From Trinickia fusca (GTDB lineage: Bacteria > Pseudomonadota > Gammaproteobacteria > Burkholderiales > Burkholderiaceae): DNA of 64,000 nucleotides. Under the pieces are notes generated by a model. That model ran no database searches, was not told where the DNA came from, and was given only the letters and a program-made list of their open reading frames with translations. Each line of letters begins with the position of its first letter. The first letter of the stretch is position 1. Shown here one piece after another: positions 24,871 to 33,752 of this stretch. Position numbers and translations under genes: made by a program. The stretch covers positions 220,875-284,874 of the forward strand of contig NZ_RBZV01000006.1 in assembly GCF_003628145.1 (NCBI RefSeq), given 5' to 3'.

Positions 24871-26672
24871 GCGAGAGCATCCTGAACCGTCCTGTTGAGC
24901 AGAAGACCACGACCAGCCCCGAACGCGCCATCGCAGCGTTCGTGGGTGCTGCCGTCGGTGATGCGCTCGGCTGGCCGTTCGAGGGCAGAGCTGCGGGCAA
25001 ACTCGACGTCCGCATATGGGACGGCCAGTTCGTCGACTGGAAGAAACGGAGCGGCAGCAGATTTTCACCTCGTTGGGAGCAAATCGACGCCGGCGCCTAC
25101 AGTGATGATACCCAGCTCATCCTCGCCATTTCGCGCTCGCGGGCGAAAGAGCAGCGTTGGTGGGAGCATTTTGCGCGCGTCGAGTTACCCTTCTGGACCT
25201 GCTATGAGCGCGGTGGCGGAGGAGCGACGAAGCGCGCAGCCAACTCATGGCTGGCGGGGGTCGCTCCTTGGGACTCCGACGCCAAAGACGTTGCGAAGCG
25301 ATACTTCGAAGCGGGCGGCAATGGCGCCGCGATGCGCGTGTTGCCGCATTGTGTATCCCATGCGAGAGACGACGACTTCTCTGCGTTGGCCAGAGACATT
25401 CTAGCGGATGGAGTGACTACGCATGGCCACCCGCGGGCGCTTGTAGGCGCACTCGCCTTTGGGTACATATTGTGGAATTCCTTCAAAAGAGTCGATACGC
25501 TCGACTACGGGTCTCTCGTTCGCCGATGCGTAGAGGAGACAACCGTCTGGGGAGTATTACCTGACATCTCGCATCAATGGCCCTCGTGGCTTCCCGCCAC
25601 GCTAGAGCACGTGCAAGACTTCAATGGGCTCTGGCTTCTTACGATAAGTGAGATTGTCAGCCTTTGCCGTCATGCCATGGATGGACTCGAAGCCGGTGTG
25701 CTGTCGGACGACATGGTGGTCATGAAAGAACTAGGAGGCTTGAGCCCGAAGACAAACGGTGCCGGCACGACCACAGCTGTTGCTGCACTGTATTACGCGT
25801 CTCGATATGCCGCCTCTCCATTGGAAGGTATGCGTTGTGCCGCCACTTCCGAGGGTGCAGATACAGACACTCTTGCGTCTATGACTGGCAGCCTCCTGGG
25901 CGTAATAAATGGCATATCCTGGCTGCATGACTATGAGGACAAACTCCAGGATGTCGATTACATACGGCAGACTGCAGAGCATCTAGTTTTCATGCGCAAG
26001 ACCACGACGACTTGCAACCAAGTAACCAAACGCGACCTCACTGAATTCAAAGCGCGACTCCGAGGCAAAGAAACGTCATCGGACCTTTCCCTGCCCATCG
26101 GATTGCGAGTCACAGCAGTGGAGGGTCGTAAAGAGCGACTTGGTGAACGCGTTGTGGAGACGCGCGTTGTTGCGACAGACGCTGGATTCACGCTGTTTAT
26201 TCCAAGCGGTGCGACTAAGAAGACGGAGAGTCCGGAGAGCATGGTGCAAGCGGGCGAAAGTCTTGAAGGCGCTGTACGCATGCCGGACGGTCCAACGGGA
26301 AGCTTATCCCACTCGGACAGCGATTTTGAACCAGTAGTTGGTATGTCTCTCCTGGTTAGAGACCTCAACAAGTCGCGCGTGTTCTACGAGAAGTTTCTGG
26401 GGCTAAAAGTCACCGGCGCGTCGCAGAGAGTTGTCCGCTTTTCCTCAACCCTTGCTCTTCGACAAGACGCGAGCGCTCCACTGTCTTGTGGAGGAGTTAA
26501 GCTTTTCGTCAACGTCTCCGATTTGAGCTCGTGCTCCGAACGATTGGCCAAAGCGGGAGTTGAGTCCTCGAAGATAGTCGTGCGAGGAAATACCCGTTCT
26601 TTCGAATGCCGAGACCCATCCGGGTATGCCATCGAAGTGTTCGAGCGCTTGAAGGCCTACGTAGCGAACTGA
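24867..26672 (+). CDS. ADP-ribosylglycohydrolase (DraG/ARH family) fused to a VOC domain
   Basis: A 601-residue two-domain protein. The N-terminal ~360 residues are an ADP-ribosylglycohydrolase with every metal-binding block: GAAVGDALG (27-35), YSDDTQ (78-83), GGNGAAMR, and GADTDTLASM. Such enzymes remove ADP-ribose using two Mg2+ ions. After a linker of ~120 residues (charged, Ser-rich), the last ~115 residues form a vicinal oxygen chelate/glyoxalase-like domain (VVGMSLLVRDLNKSRVFYEKFLG to DPSGYAIEVFERL). Being coupled to a DarT-like gene, it is the probable antitoxin or reset enzyme. The VOC part could bind a small molecule or phage product. No other VOC fusion to this family is known to me. 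Confidence 0.87.
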   Translation: MSESILNRPVEQKTTTSPERAIAAFVGAAVGDALGWPFEGRAAGKLDVRIWDGQFVDWKKRSGSRFSPRWEQIDAGAYSDDTQLILAISRSRAKEQRWWEHFARVELPFWTCYERGGGGATKRAANSWLAGVAPWDSDAKDVAKRYFEAGGNGAAMRVLPHCVSHARDDDFSALARDILADGVTTHGHPRALVGALAFGYILWNSFKRVDTLDYGSLVRRCVEETTVWGVLPDISHQWPSWLPATLEHVQDFNGLWLLTISEIVSLCRHAMDGLEAGVLSDDMVVMKELGGLSPKTNGAGTTTAVAALYYASRYAASPLEGMRCAATSEGADTDTLASMTGSLLGVINGISWLHDYEDKLQDVDYIRQTAEHLVFMRKTTTTCNQVTKRDLTEFKARLRGKETSSDLSLPIGLRVTAVEGRKERLGERVVETRVVATDAGFTLFIPSGATKKTESPESMVQAGESLEGAVRMPDGPTGSLSHSDSDFEPVVGMSLLVRDLNKSRVFYEKFLGLKVTGASQRVVRFSSTLALRQDASAPLSCGGVKLFVNVSDLSSCSERLAKAGVESSKIVVRGNTRSFECRDPSGYAIEVFERLKAYVAN

Positions 26673-26825
26673 GAGAGTCGTGAGGGCGAGCGACTGGGAG
26701 CAGGAGCCAAACGTCAGCTCCGCTCATCGTCGCAGCCTGCAATCGAGCGTCTTGGCGATAGCCGAACCTTCGCTTACGCGCGCTCGTTGTCCCGCCATCC
26801 AGGCACGCACCCCATCGCCGACGCG

Positions 26826-27407
26826 CTATCGGGACCAATCTCGATAGAAATTCTGTCGCGCAACGCATGTCAGGCGATCCTCGTGAAACATAGCGGATGC
26901 CAATTTGCAGTTTTCCTCAACGTAGTTCAGCCAAAGTCCGTCATCCTTGCTTGGGTACCCAAAATTGATCTTCTTAATAACCTTGTCTCTATCCCCGCCC
27001 TCATATGTTCTCGCGACAAAATCTACCGCGTGATAAAAATCACTCAGGTCGTCGTTCAACGCGAAATATTGCAGCTCTCTTTCCCGGGCCCGTGTAACAG
27101 CTTCTAGGCAGCTCCACCTGTCGATACCAGCCTCCTGTCCCGGACTAGTCGCATCAAATGCATCTTGGCAATATTTTTCCTTGTACTTTATCCAATTTTG
27201 CTGAGCAGTTACGAGCAGATTCTTATGCTGATAGGTTGTCTTGGACAGGAGATCCTTATATGCGGAATTAAGCTTACCATCCGCCTCGGCGTAGTTACTT
27301 TTTGCGCACGCCTCAAGCTGTTCGGTAGCCGTGCTGTCGCAAATCTTGCTGGCTACAGACACCCCACATAGCGTCAGCCCCAAAAAAAGTGCGGCAAATC
27401 TTTTCAT
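26826..27407 (-). CDS. LprI/DUF1311-like exported protein, probable lysozyme-type immunity
   Basis: A 193-residue exported protein with a signal peptide (KRFAALFLGLTLCGVSVASK). Residues 20-105 resemble the LprI/DUF1311 domain: ICDSTATEQLEACAKSNYAEADGKLN, KYKEKYCQDAF and WSCLEAVTRARERELQ, with paired Cys at the usual spacing. LprI-type proteins are known to block lysozyme in the periplasm. The remaining C-terminal ~80 residues are not recognised. It lies two genes downstream of a muramidase effector, beside a second LprI-like gene, so immunity is the natural reading. The start ATG 27407 overlaps the stop of the remnant at 27404-27532. Confidence 0.7.
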   Translation of the reverse strand: MKRFAALFLGLTLCGVSVASKICDSTATEQLEACAKSNYAEADGKLNSAYKDLLSKTTYQHKNLLVTAQQNWIKYKEKYCQDAFDATSPGQEAGIDRWSCLEAVTRARERELQYFALNDDLSDFYHAVDFVARTYEGGDRDKVIKKINFGYPSKDDGLWLNYVEENCKLASAMFHEDRLTCVARQNFYRDWSR

Positions 27408-27532
27408 CCAATCCTCGTCTCTGTCCCAAGGTGTAACCATGGAACGATGGCAAACGCCTTGTCTGCACACTCAATCAACCCGGGAAGTTGGTAAGCTGTC
27501 ACAGCAAGCGCTACCGATGCCCATAAAGTCAT
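27404..27532 (-). pseudogene. Remnant of an immunity gene related to the one at 20052
   Basis: A 42-codon frame reading MTLWASVALAVTAYQLPGLI then ECADKAFAIVPW. The stretch AYQLPGLIEC parallels TPYQLPGLVVC in the putative immunity protein at 20052-21005, right after its signal peptide. The frame then loses all similarity and ends in a TGA that overlaps the LprI-like start by 4 bp. I take it as the leftover 5' end of a lost paralogous immunity gene, or a short leader that couples translation of the next gene. Confidence 0.5.
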
Positions 27533-27620
27533 TACAATGAAAAGTAACCTTAGTACTCCCTTCGAATTTTTCTCCTAGCATTCGGACTGTGAACGCCTTG
27601 TCACCGTCGTCGCCACGAAA

Positions 27621-28457
27621 TCACTGTTGCTCGATGAGTTCGTCGATGCGATGCTTCATCGCTTCCCGGAGACAACGTTCATCAGCATTACATGCGTTCC
27701 GTTGCTTAAGCCAAGATCGTTGACCCTCCCCAAGCTGCCGTTCATTTCCGCCAACAAACCTTATCTTTTTTAATGCCTGGGAAAACGCTTCAGCGACGCT
27801 CCGGTCCAGGCCAGACAACTCCGCAGAATGGCATATTGCCACCTCGGCCGCCTTCTTCGCAGAATCGCAATCGAACGACGGCGTGATGTCTACGGGCCGC
27901 ACTTTCACCAGCATCAAGATCGTTTCGTCGCGCCAGCGCAGGTACATCGTGCCATCAGGAGTCAAAGCAATCCACGCACCATTTACAGGGATAAATTTCG
28001 CATCCTTGTACAACACGCCCAGATCGCCTTGCCACAATCCATCAGAGCATATGAGACTGATCGCGGTTACAGACGCACCTGCATCGACTGGCAACTTATA
28101 ATCGCGCATCGGGCTAGCGTCCGATGCCGGGGGGAATCCATATCCCCCAATGCTGGCAAACATAAGATCGCGAAAATTAAGATGGGTGGTTTTCAAAGAT
28201 GTCACGTCGCAATCATCTTTGAAGTCATAGGCGTCGTCCGTTACTCGATTATTTTCAAATTTGAATAACCGCCACATCAAACGGGGATCGTTCAACCCGT
28301 ACTCAAGCGTTCGCCCAAGCGCCGTGTTTACATGAACTTCCCGCACTTGCCAAATGCCGGCCAAATTTCCAGGGAGCTCGTACGCTCGCGCAATCCCACC
28401 TCCAAATGCAACCCAACAAAGAGTAATTGACAAAATTAACGCCAACCATCGTTTCAC
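27621..28457 (-). CDS. LprI-like exported immunity protein for the muramidase effector
   Basis: A 278-residue exported protein: signal peptide (KRWLALILSITLCWVAFGGGIARA), a ~160-residue N-terminal domain of unknown type, and a C-terminal LprI/DUF1311 domain (~195-278; SFDCDSAKKAAEVAICHSAELSGLDR, then QRSWLKQRNACNADERCLREAM) with the Cys pattern of lysozyme inhibitors. Start GTG 28457 is chosen because GGAGG lies five bases upstream and the signal peptide begins there. It is 33 bp downstream of the effector whose C-terminus is a lysozyme-like domain, so an effector-immunity pair is strongly suggested by both position and domain logic. Confidence 0.82.
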   Translation of the reverse strand: MKRWLALILSITLCWVAFGGGIARAYELPGNLAGIWQVREVHVNTALGRTLEYGLNDPRLMWRLFKFENNRVTDDAYDFKDDCDVTSLKTTHLNFRDLMFASIGGYGFPPASDASPMRDYKLPVDAGASVTAISLICSDGLWQGDLGVLYKDAKFIPVNGAWIALTPDGTMYLRWRDETILMLVKVRPVDITPSFDCDSAKKAAEVAICHSAELSGLDRSVAEAFSQALKKIRFVGGNERQLGEGQRSWLKQRNACNADERCLREAMKHRIDELIEQQ

Positions 28458-28490
28458 ACAAGCCTCCGGCAATCAAATCTGTTTTTTTAC

Positions 28491-31172
28491 TCAGCGTGGC
28501 GAGAGCGGTTGACTATGAAACTCGTATCGACCCGTGGCATATAAGGTAACTTCATCAGCCCGCCTTTTTACCAAGCCGTCGTACACCTCGCCCCCCGAAA
28601 TAACATACTGCTTGATCTTATTCATAGCTTGATCGGTTTCCCCAGCGTTGACAAATGACGTTACGCTCCCCCAGCCACCACCGGGATTGTATGCATAGCT
28701 GACCAGCGCATCGAATTGGTGTTGTTGCAGACCTACCTTGACCGCGTCGCGCACCATTTGCTCGTAGTGAACCACTGTCTTCCTCAGCAACTCAAGCTGC
28801 TTGTCATCAGTTAGGTCTACCAGCGTAGCATTTCTTTTGCAGAACGCTTTCGCTTCTTGCCCGGTTAGCGTGGCGGCGCTCGAAATAGCTCTCGCCGTCG
28901 CTTCGTCGATTCCAATCGATTTCATGTCTTGCGCAATACTCTCCGCGGAGCGAGCTTTCATGTCATATCCCGCACCGAGAGTCACGCCGCTGGCCCCTCC
29001 GGGCCAATGTAGCTTGTTTGTCACGCCTGCCAAGGCTTCCTGTTTAAAGATGAAATATATTCCGTTCTCCGAAATGGATGTGGCGCGGGCTGTTACATAG
29101 TTCCCTACCAGCGCGATCGGGTGAATGTGGTACACAGTCGCGGTGCCAGGGAACCCAGCCACCTTTCCTTTAACGTCGCTCCACCACTGCAGCTTCTTGA
29201 TACGCTGCAACTCGCACTTCCAGTTCTCCTGCGCATTCTTCATGAGCGGCGTAAGCGCCTCCCAGCGCGACATGTCGCCACCCCATTCACTCTCGTACCG
29301 AAGAATCACATGCGAAAGCTCTGAGGCAAGCCAGCGTTCGCGCATGGCCTGTTGGAGTTTCCCCGCCGTCACGACCGAGCCCGACGCCGCATTTGCGCTG
29401 CTGTGCTCCCCGCTCGACAAGCGGCTCACCGTCTTTTCGAGGTGCAGCAACAGAGCACTGCCGTTCACCGCCTGCGCCGAAGGTTCGAACTCCTGTTGCT
29501 CACTCAAGTTGGCCGATCCAGTGAGAACAAGATTGCGTCGGAACGCATCACTAAGATTGATGCCTGTCGCGTCTACGACCGAGAAGCCCGGCCACGCCCA
29601 CGGGCTATCCCACTGCGTCCCCGGGTGCGTCTGTTCGCATACCCAACCCGATGATTGACTCCCGTCGGTAGTGCCGATCGACACTTGCCACCAGTGAACG
29701 CCATGGTCGTCGGTCGTTCGAAAGGCTCCGTCCATCGCATCAAGCTGAACACGTGAGTACGCGACCGCGTCGCTATTTGCTGGGCCTGCTGCCTTTTGCA
29801 ATTGGAGAGGAAAGTCTTTCCATCCGGAAACGGCACCTGGCGAGCCTTGGAGATATTTCCGCTCGATCCACACAGGATTCCCGTGATTCACTTGGGGAAC
29901 GTCTTGCTTTTGCTTTGGCCGTACCCTGACCCAAGGTCCAGTCTTGGGGCTATCCGGGGTTGCCTCAATCTGAAACGTCGCCGTGATTTGCGGAACAGTG
30001 ACATCTGGCGTAGCCACTTCGCGCACGAGCTTCGCCCCTGCCTGAATGGTCAGGATCGCTTTTCGCTGGTCCGCGGGCAACTGGGCCGCGCGCGCCCGGC
30101 TCTTGGCAAGGAATGCACCAAACTGCTCCCCCGCGAAGACCTCAAGATGCAGCAACTGGCGAGCAGGCTTGGGAGGCAGTGGCGTGGAGCGGCCATAGTC
30201 GTGGTACTCGCCGATCTGGCCGAGCAGGGTCCCCGCCTTTACCCGGATCGGTTGCGGGGGTATCACAACGCTGCCAAGCGGCGCGGGTTCGGTAATCGGG
30301 CGATGGTCGTGCAGGCGAATCCAGCCCCAGTCGCCCTGTGGCGTCACCGGGGCATGGCCGGCGGTGTCGGAGTCGGGGCGTTGCCAAGGCATATTCAAAT
30401 CGTCGGAGCCAAAATCGCCCCCGCTCGTCGGGCTAATCATTGCGCCCGCGCGAACCTCGTTGATATGCCCCCACTCTCCGCGACGCTCGCCTATCGTGAC
30501 TTCGCTGCCTTCCGGCAGAAAGCCAACCTGCTGGCCGGCTGCGAAGCGGCCGTGCTTCCCCGCCTTCGGGGCCGTCCACGCGAATGCTCCAGTGGCACCG
30601 CCACCTATTTGATGATCGACGCCCTGAATCCGGTATGCCTGAACGCCAAGCCACCAGCCGGGCGCGTTCAGGTGACCATCCGTCAAATAGGTGTTCCAGT
30701 CAGCCATGTGCATATACAGGCTGTAGAACTCGAGAATCTCATCCGCAGGTTGCGCCGCGACCGTACTGCCAGGCGCTGGCGGCAAAGCCATACGGTGCCG
30801 TACGAGCACGAACCCCGTCGAATACATCGCCCAGCGCTGACTCTGCGTAAAGAACAAGTGCGGATATCCGTCATCGACCCGGTACGCGACGATTTCCCCA
30901 TCCGCAATACACCGTACACCGTCACCCTGGTACAGCCGCGATGCCGTACCTTGGCCGAAATGGACCCCGCCGTGCGGAAAGCCGTTCACTCCAAGCGGAA
31001 AGAAACCATCATCCATCGCGCCAAAGGCTTCGTAGAACGCGTGAGGGTCAAGGATTTCCTTGCGGCCTCCATCGGGAAACGGATAACTCCATTGGAGCGG
31101 TGGGACTTGCGACGGAGCTGCGGCTGGTGCAGCAGCCGGTGCCGTAGGCGAAGGATTAGCTGGTGTCGTCAT
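28491..31172 (-). CDS. Type VI secretion effector with pesticin/GH24-like muramidase end
   Basis: An 893-residue protein 63 bp downstream of vgrG. The first ~45 residues are Ala/Pro-rich. Residues ~50-300 resemble an M23/LytM-like beta-barrel with repeated SH3-like stretches (e.g. GGVHFGQGTASRLYQGDGVR), and a further module lies around 380-540. The linker region (~600-735) is shared with the headless cassette at 20915. The last ~165 residues are a T4-lysozyme/pesticin-like domain: Glu in FKQEALAGV and Thr in ASGVTLGAGYD match the catalytic Glu...Thr arrangement, and FDALVSYAYNPGGGW is typical. It would cut the glycan strand of peptidoglycan in the target periplasm. Start ATG 31172 excludes an unlikely 16-residue extension. 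Confidence 0.82.
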   Translation of the reverse strand: MTTPANPSPTAPAAAPAAAPSQVPPLQWSYPFPDGGRKEILDPHAFYEAFGAMDDGFFPLGVNGFPHGGVHFGQGTASRLYQGDGVRCIADGEIVAYRVDDGYPHLFFTQSQRWAMYSTGFVLVRHRMALPPAPGSTVAAQPADEILEFYSLYMHMADWNTYLTDGHLNAPGWWLGVQAYRIQGVDHQIGGGATGAFAWTAPKAGKHGRFAAGQQVGFLPEGSEVTIGERRGEWGHINEVRAGAMISPTSGGDFGSDDLNMPWQRPDSDTAGHAPVTPQGDWGWIRLHDHRPITEPAPLGSVVIPPQPIRVKAGTLLGQIGEYHDYGRSTPLPPKPARQLLHLEVFAGEQFGAFLAKSRARAAQLPADQRKAILTIQAGAKLVREVATPDVTVPQITATFQIEATPDSPKTGPWVRVRPKQKQDVPQVNHGNPVWIERKYLQGSPGAVSGWKDFPLQLQKAAGPANSDAVAYSRVQLDAMDGAFRTTDDHGVHWWQVSIGTTDGSQSSGWVCEQTHPGTQWDSPWAWPGFSVVDATGINLSDAFRRNLVLTGSANLSEQQEFEPSAQAVNGSALLLHLEKTVSRLSSGEHSSANAASGSVVTAGKLQQAMRERWLASELSHVILRYESEWGGDMSRWEALTPLMKNAQENWKCELQRIKKLQWWSDVKGKVAGFPGTATVYHIHPIALVGNYVTARATSISENGIYFIFKQEALAGVTNKLHWPGGASGVTLGAGYDMKARSAESIAQDMKSIGIDEATARAISSAATLTGQEAKAFCKRNATLVDLTDDKQLELLRKTVVHYEQMVRDAVKVGLQQHQFDALVSYAYNPGGGWGSVTSFVNAGETDQAMNKIKQYVISGGEVYDGLVKRRADEVTLYATGRYEFHSQPLSPR
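29111..29555. repeat. Direct repeat copy 2 of the effector linker region
   Basis: The in-context copy, inside the intact effector gene, of the 445-bp block also found at 21712-22156. The level of match at DNA level, higher than in the flanking coding sequence, points to a recent duplication or ongoing gene conversion that lets toxic ends be swapped. Confidence 0.88.
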
Positions 31173-31235
31173 GCGTCTAGATCTGGGTAGAGGGTCATCA
31201 GTACAGCCGGACCGCTGCAATCACGAGAGTCCGCG

Positions 31236-33752
31236 TTAGCCAGAAAAGTGGGACCAGTGATGGGGCTCCATGGGGGCTTGCCCTCCAAGGAGTGAGCCCG
31301 TCACTGTCTCCGAAGACGCACCCGCCTTTTCCCACGACGCACACTTCTCTGTGATCTGGCCCGACGTGCCGTTTTCGATCTGGTTCGCATTGATCTTGAT
31401 GTACGAGCCACCCGCACCGATCCAGATCTCTTTCGATGCGGACAGGACCAAACGGCCGTCCGTACTGGTGATCGTGAGATCCTTCAATGCAGCCAGTGCC
31501 ATCTCATCGCTTTGCGCCTGAATTTGAATTTTTCCCTTTGCCGCAAACAGCTTCATGCCGGCGTTCTGCACGAATAGGCTCAGCTTCTCGACCACCGTCG
31601 CGATGAACGACTTGCCTGTCGCTAGATGTGTGCTCTCACCGCTGACGATGTTGATCTGCTGATTGGCGGTAATCTGTGTCGATTGCTGCGTCGAGAGTCC
31701 GATGCCTTCTGGACTGGAGAGCAGCATGATCGGCTTCGCGAATCCATTGGCGTTGCCTGTCCCCCCGCCCGCAGTCCGGCCGCCCGTAGCACTCCCTGGC
31801 ACGCTGTGCTGCGTGACATCGGTGAATGACCTCAGCGCATCGTGGCCAGCTTTCAGAGTCTCTGCGTTGCTGCCGACGCTGGCCTCCAACAGCGCCTCCA
31901 TGACACTCTCTGCGTTGACGAGTTGCTCGCTTGCTGCGCTCGCGCTCAACGGCTGGCTGTTGGCTGCGGAGTGGGTCGAAACGTACAGTCCCCGGCTCGC
32001 GCGAATGGCGCCATACGCTCCCGACTTCAGGTCGAAGCCCGAGCCGAGGTACGCCCCACGCGTGTTATTCGCATGCTCGACGAGATAACCCAGGTGCAGA
32101 TGCGAATCGGCGCTCGTCGAGTACAGATGGACGCGATTCTGTCCCGTGGAGTCATCCATCACGAGCTGGTTGTAGCCACTACCGCCGTACTCCTTCGAAC
32201 GGAATCCCGATAGCAGCCCGTTCGTGTGCCATATCGGCGGCGTCTCCCCGCCATGCATTCTGCCGAGAATGACTGGCCGGTCGCAGTCGCTGTTCATGAA
32301 GCCGACCAATACCTCGTCGCCCGCCCGCAACGGAAAGTGCCCGCCACGGCTGGAACCCGCATCGGGAAACGACGCTCGGACCCAGCACGATGCCTTCTCA
32401 TCCTTCCCGTTGCGACGGTTCCAGGGAAACCACACCTTTACGCGGTTGAGCTCGTCCGTGAAGACTTCTTCGCCCTCTGGTCCAGCGACGACGCCTGATT
32501 GCAATTGCATGACAGGCTTCTCATGCTCGAGCGGGCTGCGGAAAGGCGTGCGGCGTCGCTGAGCCTCGATCTCGACTTGAAAGAAACCCTCGCTGCCATC
32601 GTTATGCTTGACGATCACCCCGCCGTCGCCTGCGGCAGCGACACCCGCGATTTCCGTTCGCAGGCTCTCCGGGAAATCCGCCACCTCATTCATGCCCGGC
32701 AGATTGTTACGCATCGCCCAGGTTGTGGAGAGAATCACGAACTCGCGATCGCCAGGAGTACCCTGATCATGCACAGGATGTCCGGTGAGCACGAACCGGA
32801 ATCCCGGCATCGCTGAGCGCAGACTACCCACGCCATAAAAGCGCTTCGATTTCGATTGCCACGCTTCGAGCCGCACCACCGCCTGGTCATCGCCCCGTTT
32901 ACTGTCGCCCCAGGTGTAAGCGCCGGTGTAGTCGTACACCTCGCCTTGTGACGGAACCGAATCGTTACGGCTTACGTCGCCACTGACGTGCTTGGGCCAA
33001 TCCGGACGCTTGTAGTCAAACGTGCTCGTCGTCAACGTCGCGCTCTGGATCTCCTGCTGCTCCTTCCATTGCGTGAGGCCATCGACCTCTTGACGCACAC
33101 CATTGCGGAAGAATTTGACTGTTTCCTGCTTGAGCTGTGGCGCAAAGTACAGATCGTCCATCAACACGAGCGTGTGCGACTTGCCGTCTTCGGCTTGCTC
33201 GAAGCCGCTGAACACCCCCGCTTCTTCCAGGCTGCGATGAACGAAATTCCAGTCGTCCTCCCACTGCACGCGGTACGAATACGAGGGCATCGACCGGCGC
33301 AGGTCGAAGCGGTACGCACCGCGCGCTTGCGGATGCTCGTTGAAGACATCGGCAACGATCTGCTCGCCGACTTGCTCCTGCCAGTCGCGCATATCGCGAC
33401 GCAGGCGCAGGAAGTACATCCACGAGGAAAACCGCAACTGATAGAACGTGAGGTATCCGTCCGAACCCAAACGGGATGCCGCATGCACGTAGCCGTGATG
33501 CGGCTGATAAGAGCCGTCCGTTTGCTGAATCCAAAGGGTGATGGCCTCGCCGATCAAGGCTTTCAGCTCGATACGATCGCCCCGATACGAGAAGCTGTCG
33601 ACGACGAATTCGTAGTCGCGCCCGATATGCGAAGTACCTTTTGCATGCAGAGGAAACAGCCAGTCCTCGCCCAACGACGTATCGAGTTTGAGCAAGCGAT
33701 TTCGCTGCGCGCCACCGCTGTAAACCGCATCGAAAAGCCTGTTCGAAGCCAT
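31236..33752 (-). CDS. vgrG: Type VI secretion tip protein VgrG (TssI)
   Basis: An 838-residue VgrG. The N-terminal ~490 residues correspond to phage gp27/gp5-like spike modules (e.g. FVVDSFSYRGDRIELKALIG, RVKVWFPWNRRNGKDEKASCW, GDEVLVGFMNSDCDRPVILG). The next part carries the DUF2345-type beta-helix (SPEGIGLSTQQSTQITANQQ, KLFAAKGKIQIQAQSD). VgrG forms the trimeric tip of the secretion needle and carries effectors. No tss structural genes are in the window, so this is an orphan vgrG island served by an apparatus elsewhere. The effector and immunity genes follow on the same strand. Confidence 0.95.
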   Translation of the reverse strand: MASNRLFDAVYSGGAQRNRLLKLDTSLGEDWLFPLHAKGTSHIGRDYEFVVDSFSYRGDRIELKALIGEAITLWIQQTDGSYQPHHGYVHAASRLGSDGYLTFYQLRFSSWMYFLRLRRDMRDWQEQVGEQIVADVFNEHPQARGAYRFDLRRSMPSYSYRVQWEDDWNFVHRSLEEAGVFSGFEQAEDGKSHTLVLMDDLYFAPQLKQETVKFFRNGVRQEVDGLTQWKEQQEIQSATLTTSTFDYKRPDWPKHVSGDVSRNDSVPSQGEVYDYTGAYTWGDSKRGDDQAVVRLEAWQSKSKRFYGVGSLRSAMPGFRFVLTGHPVHDQGTPGDREFVILSTTWAMRNNLPGMNEVADFPESLRTEIAGVAAAGDGGVIVKHNDGSEGFFQVEIEAQRRRTPFRSPLEHEKPVMQLQSGVVAGPEGEEVFTDELNRVKVWFPWNRRNGKDEKASCWVRASFPDAGSSRGGHFPLRAGDEVLVGFMNSDCDRPVILGRMHGGETPPIWHTNGLLSGFRSKEYGGSGYNQLVMDDSTGQNRVHLYSTSADSHLHLGYLVEHANNTRGAYLGSGFDLKSGAYGAIRASRGLYVSTHSAANSQPLSASAASEQLVNAESVMEALLEASVGSNAETLKAGHDALRSFTDVTQHSVPGSATGGRTAGGGTGNANGFAKPIMLLSSPEGIGLSTQQSTQITANQQINIVSGESTHLATGKSFIATVVEKLSLFVQNAGMKLFAAKGKIQIQAQSDEMALAALKDLTITSTDGRLVLSASKEIWIGAGGSYIKINANQIENGTSGQITEKCASWEKAGASSETVTGSLLGGQAPMEPHHWSHFSG

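Noticed and set aside
22781..26672. Classification as a standard DarTG toxin-antitoxin pair
   Set aside because: No macrodomain protein is present; the hydrolase belongs to the ARH family and a helicase is added.
29796..31190. 464-residue plus-strand frame
   Set aside because: Antisense to the muramidase effector, which has clear domains; this frame has none.
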